DNA from: Apteryx mantelli
Lineage: Eukaryota; Chordata; Aves; Apterygiformes; Apterygidae
NCBI RefSeq assembly: GCF_036417845.1
Contig: NC_089981.1
Location: 8,077,501-8,141,500 of the forward strand
Direction of reading: 5' to 3'
Length of the DNA: 64,000 nucleotides
Numbering within the stretch: the stretch's first letter is position 1; each line of letters starts with the position of its first letter. The notes under the pieces were generated by a model. It searched no databases and was not told the DNA's origin. It saw only the letters and a list, made by a program, of their open reading frames with translations. The position numbers were made by a program, and so were the translations under genes. Of the stretch, positions 14,147 through 26,300 are shown one piece after another.

Positions 14147-14170
14147 GTTATTTATTTATTTATTTATTTT
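14147..14170. repeat. (TTTA)n microsatellite
   Basis: Five to six perfect TTTA tetramers. Confidence 0.95.
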
Positions 14171-17100
14171 TCCTTGGGAGATGTTGTGCTGGAAGCGGGA
14201 AGGGGACCTGTGGGAAGATGGAGGCACTGTGGGATGTGTGGAGGAATACCGGGGCTGTTAAGGTAGTGGTAATTCTGCATGTGTGTCCATTGCATGCATC
14301 TCTAAGCGCACGAGGTTTATCAACTGGAAATAACTGAGTATGTAATCACCTCACAGGAACAGCTTTTGGGAAAGAGGTCTTCAGATATGCATGGGGGTGA
14401 GGGCAGACTGAAATAGCAGCAGGTGGCTATGGCCCAGAAGTGAAGGGGCTCAGCTGGACTTCAGGGAGAAATAACAGAATGGTGGAAACAGTGGATTTAG
14501 GAGCAGAGTTAGCCAGCTACAAACGAGGGACATGTCTGCAGAGGATGCGCAAATGACTTTTTTGCAATTTCTGATCGCCTCACAGCCTGTCTTTGCTTGA
14601 AACAAGGTAAACCCTGGCCTCAGCTCAGTTCTGCCATTACGAGCATTCACAGTCTGTGTCGTTACCTGTGGAGGCTAGGTTGAGTGCCAGTCTGGACTTC
14701 CAGCTGCTTGAGCTTATCTAGGTAATGCCCTGAACTGCACTTCTCACACTTGCTTCTGTCACTTGCTCCAATTACTCATTTCTTCTCCTCCTGCTAGGCT
14801 GAGCCATGTCTCCTTTTAGTCCTCTCCTCCCTTCCTTTGCCTTCCCTCCATCCAGAGTCAGCGTCCTCACGCACAACCTAACCAGGCCACCACAGCGGGA
14901 CCATTCTTTCCCCAAACAGCCCCTGGAGTCTTCCTCAGCTGAGTCCCTTGCTCCAGGAGTTCAGCCAGACCTTGGCACTTACTTCACAGACCCCCTCCGT
15001 GTTGGCTGTAGCCTGTGCGGCCACCAACACATCCAGGTTCCCCCACCCCCTGGACTCTACCTTTTTCAGCCATGGCCTTGCAACAGCAGCCAGCTTATCC
15101 TCAGTGCTGAGTTCTTCAGTTTGAAAGGCATTGCACTACAATAAGGTTAGAGCTCATGATCACGGGTGGGGGCAAGTGGTATGTCTGCACGGTCTGACAT
15201 CATTGTGTGAAAATAGTCTGGGATGCCAAAGGTCTTTGCAGGACAGGGGACTGAACTCTCTATTTCCAAGTCTGTAGGCAGCAGCCCTCACTTGGGTCTG
15301 TGAGTTGACACATATGGCGGAGGTGGGCTGGAGGTATTCTTGATCTTTGATCTCGTAGGGAACATGGCAGTGGAAAATAGGATTTGGGATCCTTAATGGA
15401 ACTATGGCGTGCTTGTCGGGTAGGGTTTAGGATAAGAGTTGCACTGGCAGACTTGAAGGGTTGGCTGACAGGCTTCTCGGCAGTTGAATTTTGTTGCCAA
15501 ACCCAAAAGGAGGCCACAGAGTTGTGCAGGGACAGCCCTGAAGAGCTGGAATTCACTACCCGCTGCTAAGGATACAGAAAAACACAAGGACACAATTGCC
15601 AGTTTGGGGAGGGGCTGTTCTTCCTTCCCTGCCCCACTCCTTCAGTGACCACCTCCATTTATGCCCCACTGAAATTTTCTAGGATTCTGCTGTGTTGGGG
15701 TCTTGGCAATTTTGCTGCCTTTACTTAGAAACCCAATTTTTCATTTAATTTTAGAATAAAGAACATTCTGAGGGAGCCTAGCAGGGAGGATGGAGCCTAC
15801 CTGCAATGTGAGCTGCAGGGAGGGATTATTCCCTTGCAACAGAACTACCTCAGAGCATCTTGTCTCTATGTCTGAAACACAAATGGCCACGAAAGAAAAA
15901 AGGATCGTTCTCAGCCCCATGTCTGAAGGCAGCAGCTAAGTCTGTAATTGGCCTGGGCTCATAACGAGCATCCTTAGTTGGACAGCTCAAGACATGACAA
16001 AGCTCATTAATCCCACTATTAGTCAAAATCAAATTGCTTTGATGGCATTACTCCAGGAACATAGTCCTGGTGTGCCATGAGAGGGCTGAACAAAGCCCTT
16101 CTCCAGACAAACACTTGCCCCTCTGATGCCTACATAAACCCCATAGTGACGGCTCCTCCGGTATAAGGCTAAGGACCCTCGGTGGAAGCACCAGTCTGCA
16201 GGGTTACACAATGCAGTAGCATGCACAGTGCAAAGAAGAGGCCTAAATAAAACAGCAGTATAGCATGCATAAAAAGACTTTTCCTCTCCTTCTGAGCTTT
16301 CTATTTGCTTTGAGATCCAAAGCTAGGATCAAACGAGGCAGGGGCTGCCTGACACAAAGCTTCGTTAAGCCAAAAAGCATCCTCCCAGGACTCCCTTTGG
16401 CTCCTGCATCTACAGAGCTCTGGGGATACCCATGAACGGACAAGCTCTGCTGTGAACACTGTGGCTCTCCAGATTTCATATGGGCGGCCCCCTTCGCCAA
16501 CAACACTCCTTGCCTGCTATTCAGGAGCAATGAACTGCTAAGAGGAACAGTGCTGGCTGGTGCTCAAATGGGTGTAAAGGCTGCCAGGTGAAAGCCAGTC
16601 TGCCGGTTTTGGAGACCACAAGTCATCACTTTGACTGGGGGCTGAAGGATGCAGAAGTGCACCCCTGCACACCGGCGCCATCTGGTCCCAGCTGTCTACA
16701 TGCTCACCTCTCAGCCCCACTCCCCCCCTGCAAACCTGCCCTTGCTCATGTCACGCTGTACACTCCCTGCACGGGCTTTTCACAGAGGCCACGGTGGCAA
16801 TGCAGCAGGCAATGTGGGCATGCCTGAAAACCGAGGGGTGCCTCTCCTTCCACTTCCCACCCTCAGCCTGGAGCCTGCCATTCCTGACAAGCATGAAGCC
16901 TGAGCACTGTGCCATGGCGTCCAACCCTGCCACATGACATGTCCCCACGACTCACCAGCAAGTGTCAACACACATGCTGGTGGGCCAGAGGAGGATGAGG
17001 GAATTCCTGCTTTTGGGGCACAATTCCTCCTGCGCCAGCTTCTTCCTGCCCAGGCACCTCCTTTGCACCGCAGAGCATCTGCAGCTCCCGGGACCCCAGC

Positions 17101-17259
17101 CAGTGCTTCAGGCAGAAGGTCCTGCCTCCTCTGCAGAGAGGAACAGCAGGGGCTGACGTGGAGGCTGCTTTCTTGGGGGCCGTGCTGGCAATCCCCCTGG
17201 CAGAGTCTCGGGAACGGAGGCCAGAGTGCACGGTGCTCGAAATCTGCCACAGTCACTGC

Positions 17260-17500
17260 CCCTGTGGGCCCCTGCTGTGGAGGTTCGAGCTGGGGCCATG
17301 GGGCAGGAGGTCTCTGTGTTGGGCTCTGTGGGGCACCGGGACAGAGCTGGGGCCTTGGGGCAGTGAGTGGCAGCGGGGGCCATGGGGCAGGAGGTCTGGG
17401 CTGGGGCTGTGGGGCAGGGGGAAAGAGCTGGCCCCCGGGGCTCCATGGGGGCAGGGGCCGCGTCTCCCCGGGCGGAGCCGTGGTGCCCCATAGCAGCCCT
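17260..17500. repeat. GC-rich minisatellite-like block
   Basis: The phrase GGGGCCATGGGGCAGGAGG occurs at 17292 and again near 17379, and GGGGC(T/C)(T/G)TGGGGCA variants lie between and after them. The long open frames in all directions from about 16780 to 17720 follow from this GC-rich, stop-poor repetition and are not supported as genes. Confidence 0.7.
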
Positions 17501-17689
17501 GCTCCCAGCAGGCCGTGGGGATGCCCCAAGGCATGCTGGGAGTGTGGCTGCCGCCAGCCCAGCCCTGGTGTGGCAGAGCCGAGGTGCTGGCACCCTGAGG
17601 GCGCTGCCTTCCTGCCAGCTTAAAGCCATGGGCTCTATGCAGCCAGTGCATCGCTGTCTGCTTTCCGGGGGCGTGCAGTCGTGTGCCTT

Positions 17690-18070
17690 GCAGTCTCCTC
17701 GATCGCCTCCTTGGCACACTCCAGGCTCCTTTGTGCGACCTTAGATCCCTTCTCCATGCATGCGCTGATGCTCTGGTCCCCTCACACCTGCTAAAGTCTC
17801 CTCTAGTCCTCTCCCTGCATCCTCAGGTTCCTTCTGTTTCCCTCCATGAGCATCTCAGCCCCCTGCTTTCCCCACCCTCAGCACTCTCCTCCCTTCCATT
17901 TCCCCCAAGGCTTCCTCTGATCCCCTCCGTTGCTCGCCACGCGCACCCTCAGCCCCTCCATCCCCTTCCCTCTGTGCTCCCATCCCCTCCATTCACCTCC
18001 TGGCACACTCGCATCCCCTCCCTTTCCCCCACTCACACTCACTTCCCCTCTACAGCTTCTCTCTTCTGCA
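17690..18070. repeat. Polypyrimidine-rich degenerate repeat tract
   Basis: About 380 bp of C/T-rich plus-strand sequence. Motifs such as CCCCTCC and CACTC recur irregularly at intervals of about 25-35 bp. Confidence 0.6.
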
Positions 18071-18199
18071 GTCAGTGCTGCTGCCGAAGGCACCGTGCCC
18101 CTTCCACAGACCTCTGCCGCTGTACAGGTGGGGCAAGGGGGATCAACAAGAACTCAGCTCTGCTCCCACTGTCTCGCTCACTCCGTTGCTTCCTTTGAG

Positions 18200-20267
18200 G
18201 CTCCCTCAGATTTGCAGGGCGGAAAATAATATGCAGGGGATGCCTTTCAGGCACTCGGTGTAAAGCCACTCTGCTTTCCATGCAGCCATCTCAGCTATCT
18301 GCTCTGCTTCTGCAAGGGGTCTCTCAGCCTGCAGTGCTTACCAGGCAGGTGAGAAAGGAAAGACCTCAGGCATCGTTTCCTTCCGAAGAGGCCAGAGGGC
18401 CGGCTGCTCCTTGACCACCCTCAGGGCAGACTGAGAAGTAACCAGAGAGGGTCACCAGAATGTACTGCGTGCAGGCATTATTCCCGTGCCTCGTTCGGGT
18501 GTGTGATACTGCGTTGTCATGCTGTAGATGGGAAGCTGCTCTCAGTCTCCTCCACTGGGAACCCAAGCGGTGGGATGGCACTGCGAGTGTTGCAGGCTCC
18601 ATCTGAGCATCACATTTTTCTTCTGCAAAACGAGTGACTTTAGAAGGGAAATGGGCTTTTGGGGATCCAGTGACAATCTCCACCTGGCGCCACCCTTCTT
18701 TTTGTTTTGCCCTGTTAGGATCACATCTTCAAACCCCCCCCCAATTAGAACCCACCCCAAGACCAGGATTCACAGACGTCATCTCTAACACAGAGAGAAT
18801 TTAGTGCCGAGGGAAAGAAATGACCTTTCCGATAAGCACTTTTATTTTTCTTGATTTTCCCAGGCTTTGACACCGTTTGGAGGCATTCATGGTGGATTTG
18901 CCTTAATACAGTTTTCAGGGTGAGAGAGCAAACCCCTCTGCTCCTTCACTAGGCCATGCCATCTCCATGCCTGTGGCCTAGGGAAGCAACAGCTAGGACT
19001 TGGCCCTTCCTCCCCAGAGGCTGAGAGAGTGCAGTCACAGTCTTCCTCTTTATTCATTCACTTGCTCATTTAGGCCTTCCTTCCTGAGCAGAGCCTCTCC
19101 TTGCCAGCAACTGTAGCCCCGCAACCCTGATCTGGGGACATTGCGGGAGTGGCATGCCTGAGGTGAGCCCCAGCCTGGGGGACCCCTCCTGTGGCTCCCC
19201 GTGCCCCCTGTTGTCCTTGGGGAGTGGGCAGTGAGGTGCAGGCAGCTCCCTAAAGTGCCCCAGGCAGCTCCCCTTGCCCTTGCAAGGCCCACCTTGGCAG
19301 CACCTGGGGGGTCAAGGAGTCCCTGCAGCCCCTCTGTGACATGGCCTGGGGCATCACGCAGTGCATCGCAGCAACAGCTGCGCCCTCCCCATATGGCCCT
19401 GGCAGCCTGAGCTGAGCCCAGGTGCTTGGGGCTGCTCTCGCTACAGCTCTGCCCTGCCCTGCTCTGCTCTGCTCTGGAGCAGCTGCTGTGCAGTGAGCAG
19501 GAGAAGGCGAGAGGAGGTGGTGGGACAGTGCGAGACGCTGTTTGGTGACCTTCCCAGCAGGTCGTTGGAGAGGAGCGTTTCTTCCTGCCACAAGAGCTCT
19601 TTGGACTAACTCGGTAGGCTGGGAATTCCCTCTGTGCCCCTAGGGAAGTCCTCGGTGCTGCTGGGAATTGCTGCCTGCGGGAGCCCTCCATAATATGGCG
19701 CTGTCAGGGCTGCAGAACTTGCACGTTTAGAATCTTTGCTCCCTGGCAGCGCGTCCACCCCTGTGTTACTAGTTCCTTGTCAGCTGCAGTCATAGGACCT
19801 TTGGTCCTCGCTCCAATAACTCTTTCCTCCTTTGCCGCTGTCACACCTGTGGTCCTTGGCACTGTGGAGCCAACCTGGTTTGACAGGAGTGTTTTGGAGG
19901 TGGACAGTCATGGCTACTGGAGTCTTTGAGCACTGGGAAGGTGCATGAGAGGAGCACTTGTAAAGGTGCTTCATGTCTGAAGAATTTGCAGACGGCTCCT
20001 GTGTATTTTCCTGTTGCTGCTGTTTTCGGTTTTGGATCATCTTTGCAACCAGACCTTCCAACTTCTGCCCCTCATGTCTGTGGGCTCAGTAATTTACGTA
20101 TTCTCTTGTGAACCAAACGCTTGCTTCACTTGCAGGAGATTTACCTTGTCCTCTTCAGCAATTTTCTTTGCCTGAGAAACTTCTGCAAAAGTAAAGAGCT
20201 TTACTTCTGTGCTTACAAAAGTCCATTTGTGGTTCATATACTCTTTGAGTTCAGGTTCTGAGGAAGA
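18200..20267. other. Intergenic / possible 5' region of the ATAD2-like gene
   Basis: No exon could be anchored by homology. An open frame on the minus strand (20061 to 19780, 93 codons) contains a short KM..K-rich segment that faintly recalls an N-terminal ATAD2 stretch, but on the wrong strand. It is treated only as an observation. Confidence 0.4.
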
Positions 20268-20333
20268 ATGGACCTCAGGCAGACTGAGCGAGTCCTTGCA
20301 GAAGTCAAAATGACTTTACCTTACTCCTTTTCG
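20268..20333 (+). CDS. Possible first coding exon of the ATAD2-like gene
   Basis: An ATG is followed by 22 codons and a strong GTAAGT donor in phase 0, which matches the phase of the next exon. There is no clear sequence match to ATAD2, so this rests only on start, donor and phase. Confidence 0.35.
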
Positions 20334-23300
20334 GTAAGTAATGGATTTCACACAGCACAGTGATGCCAGTGCACTTTTCGCTCAGCTGAGAAGAACTTCC
20401 TCCAAAGTGTACCACAGTCTAAAAGAACCTGTATCTTTGCTCCCTATAGGCACGCTATAGCGTGAGAGAAAGGAAGCCTGTTGTATGCTATCAAGCTCCA
20501 CTGGAAAGCAGGTTATAGGCACAGCTTCTCGGAAGGGCTAATCTCTCGTTTAGAAGGGGGATAGAAGATGTTAAACGAAAATGTAGCTACGCACAGCGCA
20601 ATCAGAAACTATGTCTAGGTTCTGTAATTGTAGGGCCATCAAAGGCCGGTGGACACCAAGAAGGGGAAGATGGCCAAGATGCTCACAAGGAGTATAACCT
20701 TCGGCGCAGGAATACTGTTGTCCAGTATCAAGAGCCTTTGGAATGTGGATTACGTGCACAGTTTGTCAGAAGGGCTGATTCCTTGTGCTTAAGGGTGGGA
20801 GCTATAAGTTCTTGAATGAAAATGTGCATATGCAGAGACAAACAAGAAATGATGACTTGGTACTGTAATGACAGGGTCCTCAGAGGACGATGAAGAGCAG
20901 GAAGAGGATGACGGCGAAGATACTCCAAAGCCATCTAACCTGCGGCAAACTGCTGAAGACACTCAAGCCCCACTGGAAGGTAGGCTATATGCAGAGCCTC
21001 TCTGAAGGACGAATTTCTTGTGCAGAAGTGGCATACACGTTGTTGAATGAAAAGCTATACGCGCACAGACAAATAAGAAGTTCTCGCTAGGTTCTATAAT
21101 CACAGGGGCAACACAAGAAGGTGAAGGCCGAGAAGGGGAAGATGGCAAAGATCCCTGCAAGGAGTATAACCTTCGACCCAGGAAGACCATCACGTACTTC
21201 CAGGATCCACTGGAAAGTAGGTTCCATACACAGTTTCTTGGAAGAGCTGATTTCTTGTGGATAGTGGGCTAGAGGTTGCTAAATGAAAAGACATATACCT
21301 CTCACCCAACCCCCCTCCCACACACACACACACCTTTCATTTAAATTCCTTGCCTTCATTCTGCAGGTAAAACTCTCCCTTTGGGATCGAGATGCCTGTA
21401 TCCTGCGCACACTGCAGTTCTTGGCCAGTGTGCAGGCTCACTGCTGCTTTTCATTTCTTCAGGGCCATCTTCTCCTGACAGGCAAAGGGCTGCTCCGTCG
21501 CAAATCCCATGCTGCAGAAGAACAAACAGGTTGGTGTACAGATAGTGATAGTTCTCAGGAATCCATAGCGGTGCCACTCCCATCACTCAGTAATGCTTGA
21601 AAAGATTTTCCGATTGATGGCCATGATGGGAACATCGCAGCATTGTAGCTGGCACAGCTGGAGGGTCTAGAGGAAGCAAGGCTTTTCCTTTGGGAGAGAA
21701 GATAACTTTCATTAGCCCACAGCCTTTAAAAAGGCAGGATTTGGGGGTCAGCGATGAGATGATTGCGGATTGTCCTGGCTGAGATTGGGGATCTGCAATT
21801 CTTCTGTTCTGCACTTGAAGCCAGAATCCCCTTCCACAAATTGTCATTAGACGATTTCATCGTGCAGTATAAAAATGTCCACCTGCCTTTCTTCACGCTT
21901 GCATAGTGAACGCCAATCACGTCTAGGGAATATTTCATGGTTTGGGAAGTTTATGCCAGTGTATAAGCGCTTCTGCACTCACTTGCCAACATGAAAACCA
22001 CAGCAATCCTGCTAACTGCATGTTCAGTTAGAAAGCCCCTTTCCCTTTCTCCTTCATTCACATCTGGTGTCTTCCCCAAAGCTCTGGGAAAGACAAATTC
22101 AAGGCAAAGCACGTGGATGGAAGGAAAACCGGAACCACCCTGCCGGAAGCTGATCCAGTGCAAATCCAGAGTTCAGTAAGCAGTGGTAACTCATTGTATC
22201 AGTGGGGACTTTTCCAGGGGTCATGAAAACCTTCCCTACTGTGCTGCCGACAGCTTCCGGGCTTTACACTTTCCTCTCAGGGAACTTCAAGATCGTCCTG
22301 AGCCTTTCCACAGGAAAAATTTGGAGGAAGCCTTTTTTTTCCAGGTGGCAGCTTTCTCTGGCCTCTGACATGTCTTCTGTTGCATGTCTCTTTAGGTATG
22401 CTTTGATGGTGTGGGTGGTCTCTCTCACCACATTTCAGCCTTAAAGGAGATGGTGCTGTTCCCACTGCTTTACCCAGAATTCTTTCAGAGATTCCAAATC
22501 CGACCCCCCAGGTAACGGGCAGTGCATTCGAACTACAGAGCTAACTGCTGCAATATGCTTTTCAACATGAAAAGTATTCTCCTTTTGTTTTCTTCCTTTT
22601 TTTTTTTTTTGGAGGGGCAATATCTCAAGACGTAATGGTTAGCTTTATATATTCTTGGCCAACAAAGCTTGACTCACTGGATGTTGAAATATGACTTGAA
22701 ATCCTTCCCTTTCCATACCTTTAAAAGTGTGCAAATCTTCAGATGCTTTGCTGCTTTGCTCACAGGAATTCCCTTTTCTGGCTGATGTTTTAAGTAGGGT
22801 GTGGAAACACAGAAGACCTTTTTTGGCCTCCCAGCTGAAGGCTTCCTCCCCAGTGCTTCCAACAAATTCTGGCAGGCACAGTCCAAGAGACTCCAACTGT
22901 GGCAGGGAGAAAGACAGGCTTTGCTCGCAAATCTGTCTAAGACGGGAAGTGTTCTGGTTAGGAGGGAAGGCCGCTTTGCTTTCACAACGGGGGCTGTCAT
23001 GGGCACTTTTCCATGTTTTTGTTGTAGCTACGTAAATCTCTTTTTTTCATGTTGCAGAGGCTGTCTGTTCTATGGCCCACCAGGCACTGGAAAGACACTG
23101 GTGGCTCGAGCGCTCGCAAATGAATGTAGGCAGGGAGACAAGAGAATAGCGTTCTTCATGAGAAAAGGTGCCGACTGCCTCCGTCAATGGGTGGGAGAAT
23201 CCGAGCGACAGCTGTGCTCATTATTTCAGCAGGTAAGGAGGAAATGCGCAGCAGGTTGGGTCAGAGTTGGACCTCTACTTTTCCGGGGTGGACGTCTTCC

Positions 23301-26300
23301 AGGAGGACTTGGCCTCTTGGGCAGTTTGGCAGTGTCTCCTGTTGAGAAGGGAACATCAGGGTTTCCTTTTCCTTGTGCTGTGCTGCTTTGCCTGAGGGGC
23401 TGGAAATCTTGCAGATGTTGGGTCCAGCACAGTGCCAGTGCCTTTGCAGCCATAATGTTTATCCTGCATGTGCTCGCTGCGTGGTGCTCTGTTTCACATA
23501 CGTCAGTATGCCTGCACCTGTACTTCCCTTCCAGGCCTATGAGATGCGGCCTTCAATTATTTTCTTTAATGAGATCGACGGTCTCGTTCCTGTGCGCTCC
23601 AGTCGCCAAGACCAGATTCACAGGTACTTCCTTTCGCTTCCATTTCCATGTCATCTGCTTCATCTCTAGGAAAAGAAGACCCACCTGCTTCCCTTTATAG
23701 GACACACACCCACACACCCACACTCTGAACTCGAGTACAACGACACTGAGCTTCATAGCAGTTTAAAGGCAGGAGTTGAAATCAGGTCACTAAGCTTGGT
23801 GTCCGGACAAGGTCTCTCTCGAGACCTTGCCTCGCTTTCTCTGTCTTACCATGAGTCCTTTCGCTAACAACAGCTCATCCAGAAAAGCTTCTCCTTTCTG
23901 AGCGACGTGACTTTGGAGAAAGTCATGCCAAAGGTAACAACAGCTACTAACATTTTTTTGGTAGTTCTATTGTCACAACACTCCTGGCGCTTATGGATGG
24001 CTTAGACAGCAGAGGAGAGATCGTGGTCATTGGAGCCACCAACAGGCCAGACTCCCTGGATCCTGCTTTACGAAGGCCTGGACGCTTTGACAGGGAGTTC
24101 CTTTTCACCTTGCCAAACAAAGAGGTAAGGCTGTTTCGGCAACCTTCCTGCTACTGGCACAGAGCCTTGCTTGACAAGAAAACCGGCTTACCCCACAGCA
24201 TCTCCGAGAGCGAGCAAGGAAACAAGTGGTATACGTGCTGCACACCTCCCGGTTCCCCACACACAACTGGCAGGAAGGCTGCAAACAGGAGTTTCACTCC
24301 GCCTGGAGCACATGGACATTCTTCCTTGCCCAAGGGCTTGCTCTTTGCTTAGTTAGTGAGTCCACCTAGGCTCTTGCCTTCTGAGGTTGCCACCTTGTTC
24401 TCAGTTCTCCAGTTGGGAAAGCCTCGGGGGAAACTTGGGCTTGAGTGTGGCCGGGCTGGGAATCCTCAGAGCCGCCCATAAGCATTTAGGGAGCTGACAT
24501 TGTTACTGGTATTAGCAGGGAGCTCAGGCTTTCTTTCTTTCTTTTGTTATTTTTTTTTCTGGCTACCCCAGATTCTTTTGTCTTTAGTTCGCATTTTGTG
24601 GGGAAAAGGAGAAAAAGGTTATTGGATTGAAGGCTAGGAAAAATGCACAACACACTATACTGGACAGAAACAGGAAACACTTCACTGAAGCTCTGGCAAA
24701 GAGCAGCGATGAACATAGGCACAGCTTGACATTTGCTCGTTCAAGGATAGCAGCTGGAGTCAGAATTCTTGCTCCTACTACTCTACTTACTCTTCCTATC
24801 TACTTGAAAAGTACTGAGCTTTGAAAAGCAGGCAGTGTGTTACTAGAATGTAAACATTTCTTAATTTTAGCAGAGGAAGACAAGCAATTATGGGAATGTG
24901 ACGGGGGGAGGGGGACTGCACATTGCTTATTTGCTTTTTGAGAAAGAGGCTTAAGACAAACCACAGTGTGACCACCTGGTTTGTAGGCTCGAAAAGAGAT
25001 TTTCAAGATCCACACCAGAGACTGGAGCCCTAAGGCCCTGGACGCACTGCTTGAGGAGCTTGCTGAAAAATGCGTCGGTAAGATGAAAAAACGCACCGAG
25101 TTCCTGCCTGTGCCTGGCTCCTGACAGCGTCTGAGCTTGTGCCAGGCAGTACCCAAGCTGCTTCTATCTCCTTGCCTTCCCTTGTCTCTGAGAACATGGA
25201 AGGCTCTGGGGGGCGTCTTCCTCAGGAGCTAAGGTTGGCTCAGAGGCCTACTTCCGAAGCACAGGCTGTAGGGCGCTGGGCCTCCCGTAATGCAAGCTCC
25301 CCATCAGGGCACTGCTCTGCAGTGCAGGAACTCTTTTGCCATTGCCCATGAAACTCTTCCCCTTCGGGCCACATGCAAAGACTTTGCGAGTGTCCCTCTG
25401 CAAAGCCTGTCCTTGACTGCTTTCTGCTGCCTGAGACTGACATCCCTTTGGATTCTGCTCTTGTTGCTCAGGATACTGCGGGGCTGATATTCAAGCCCTC
25501 TGCGCTGAAGCTGCCCCCTGTGCTTTGCATCGACACTATCCGCAGATCTACACAAGCAGTCACAAGCTGCACATCGATGTTGCTGCCATTGAAATCACAG
25601 CAACAGATTTTCTTGTGGCTATGCAGAAGACTGCACCAGCTTCACAGAGGGCTGTGGCTTCCCCTGGACAACCACTGCCACCCCTTTCCAAGCCACTGCT
25701 TCAGAACACGCTACAGAGACTCCTAAAAGGCCTGCAGAGGGTATTTCCCCACGCAGCACTTGCACTCCAGCAGGACCAACAGCCAGGTAGGGCTTCACTG
25801 CCTTCACTGCCATAAAACTCTCCCAAAGCAAACACTGCTTGCTAGTTTGTGCAAGCAGCAGAAACAAAGCTTTCAGTCAGGATGAGGTGAAACTGAATGG
25901 TAGAGAGGGCAGAGCCGGGAACTCCTCCCACTTCACAGTACAGAACTCTATGTTCTCCACTCAAGCATCCAGTTTCCGAAGGCTGTCAGCATCATCTTTC
26001 CCGTTTGCAAGGAGAAAAGGAGCTTTCACCGCTAGCAAAACATAGCTTGCGCAAATCCAGACACTTAGGAGAGCTCTGTAGAGACTGAAGGCTTTGGAAA
26101 ATGGCATTCAGCGTATGCCCCTCAGACGAAGAAATACAAGGCCCCAGGTTTCAGCTCACATTTAGAAGCTGTCTTAGCGCAAGAGAAGGTTGCAGACTCT
26201 TCAGGAAAGTTAACAAGCCTCTCTTGCCTTCTCATGGTACCACTCATTTCTTAGAAAATGACTGCATGGACAGTGATGAGGAGTCACCTTCTGGTCCTGA

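Larger units (their letters stand above)
9861..16640. other. Intergenic, no recognisable gene
   Basis: About 6.8 kb with only short unrecognised frames. It contains simple repeats, listed separately, and an A-run near 11033-11048. Confidence 0.5.

Noticed and set aside
16780..17740. Overlapping 110-250-codon frames on both strands
   Set aside because: They lie in a GC-rich minisatellite-like block, and their repetitiveness comes from the DNA repeat.
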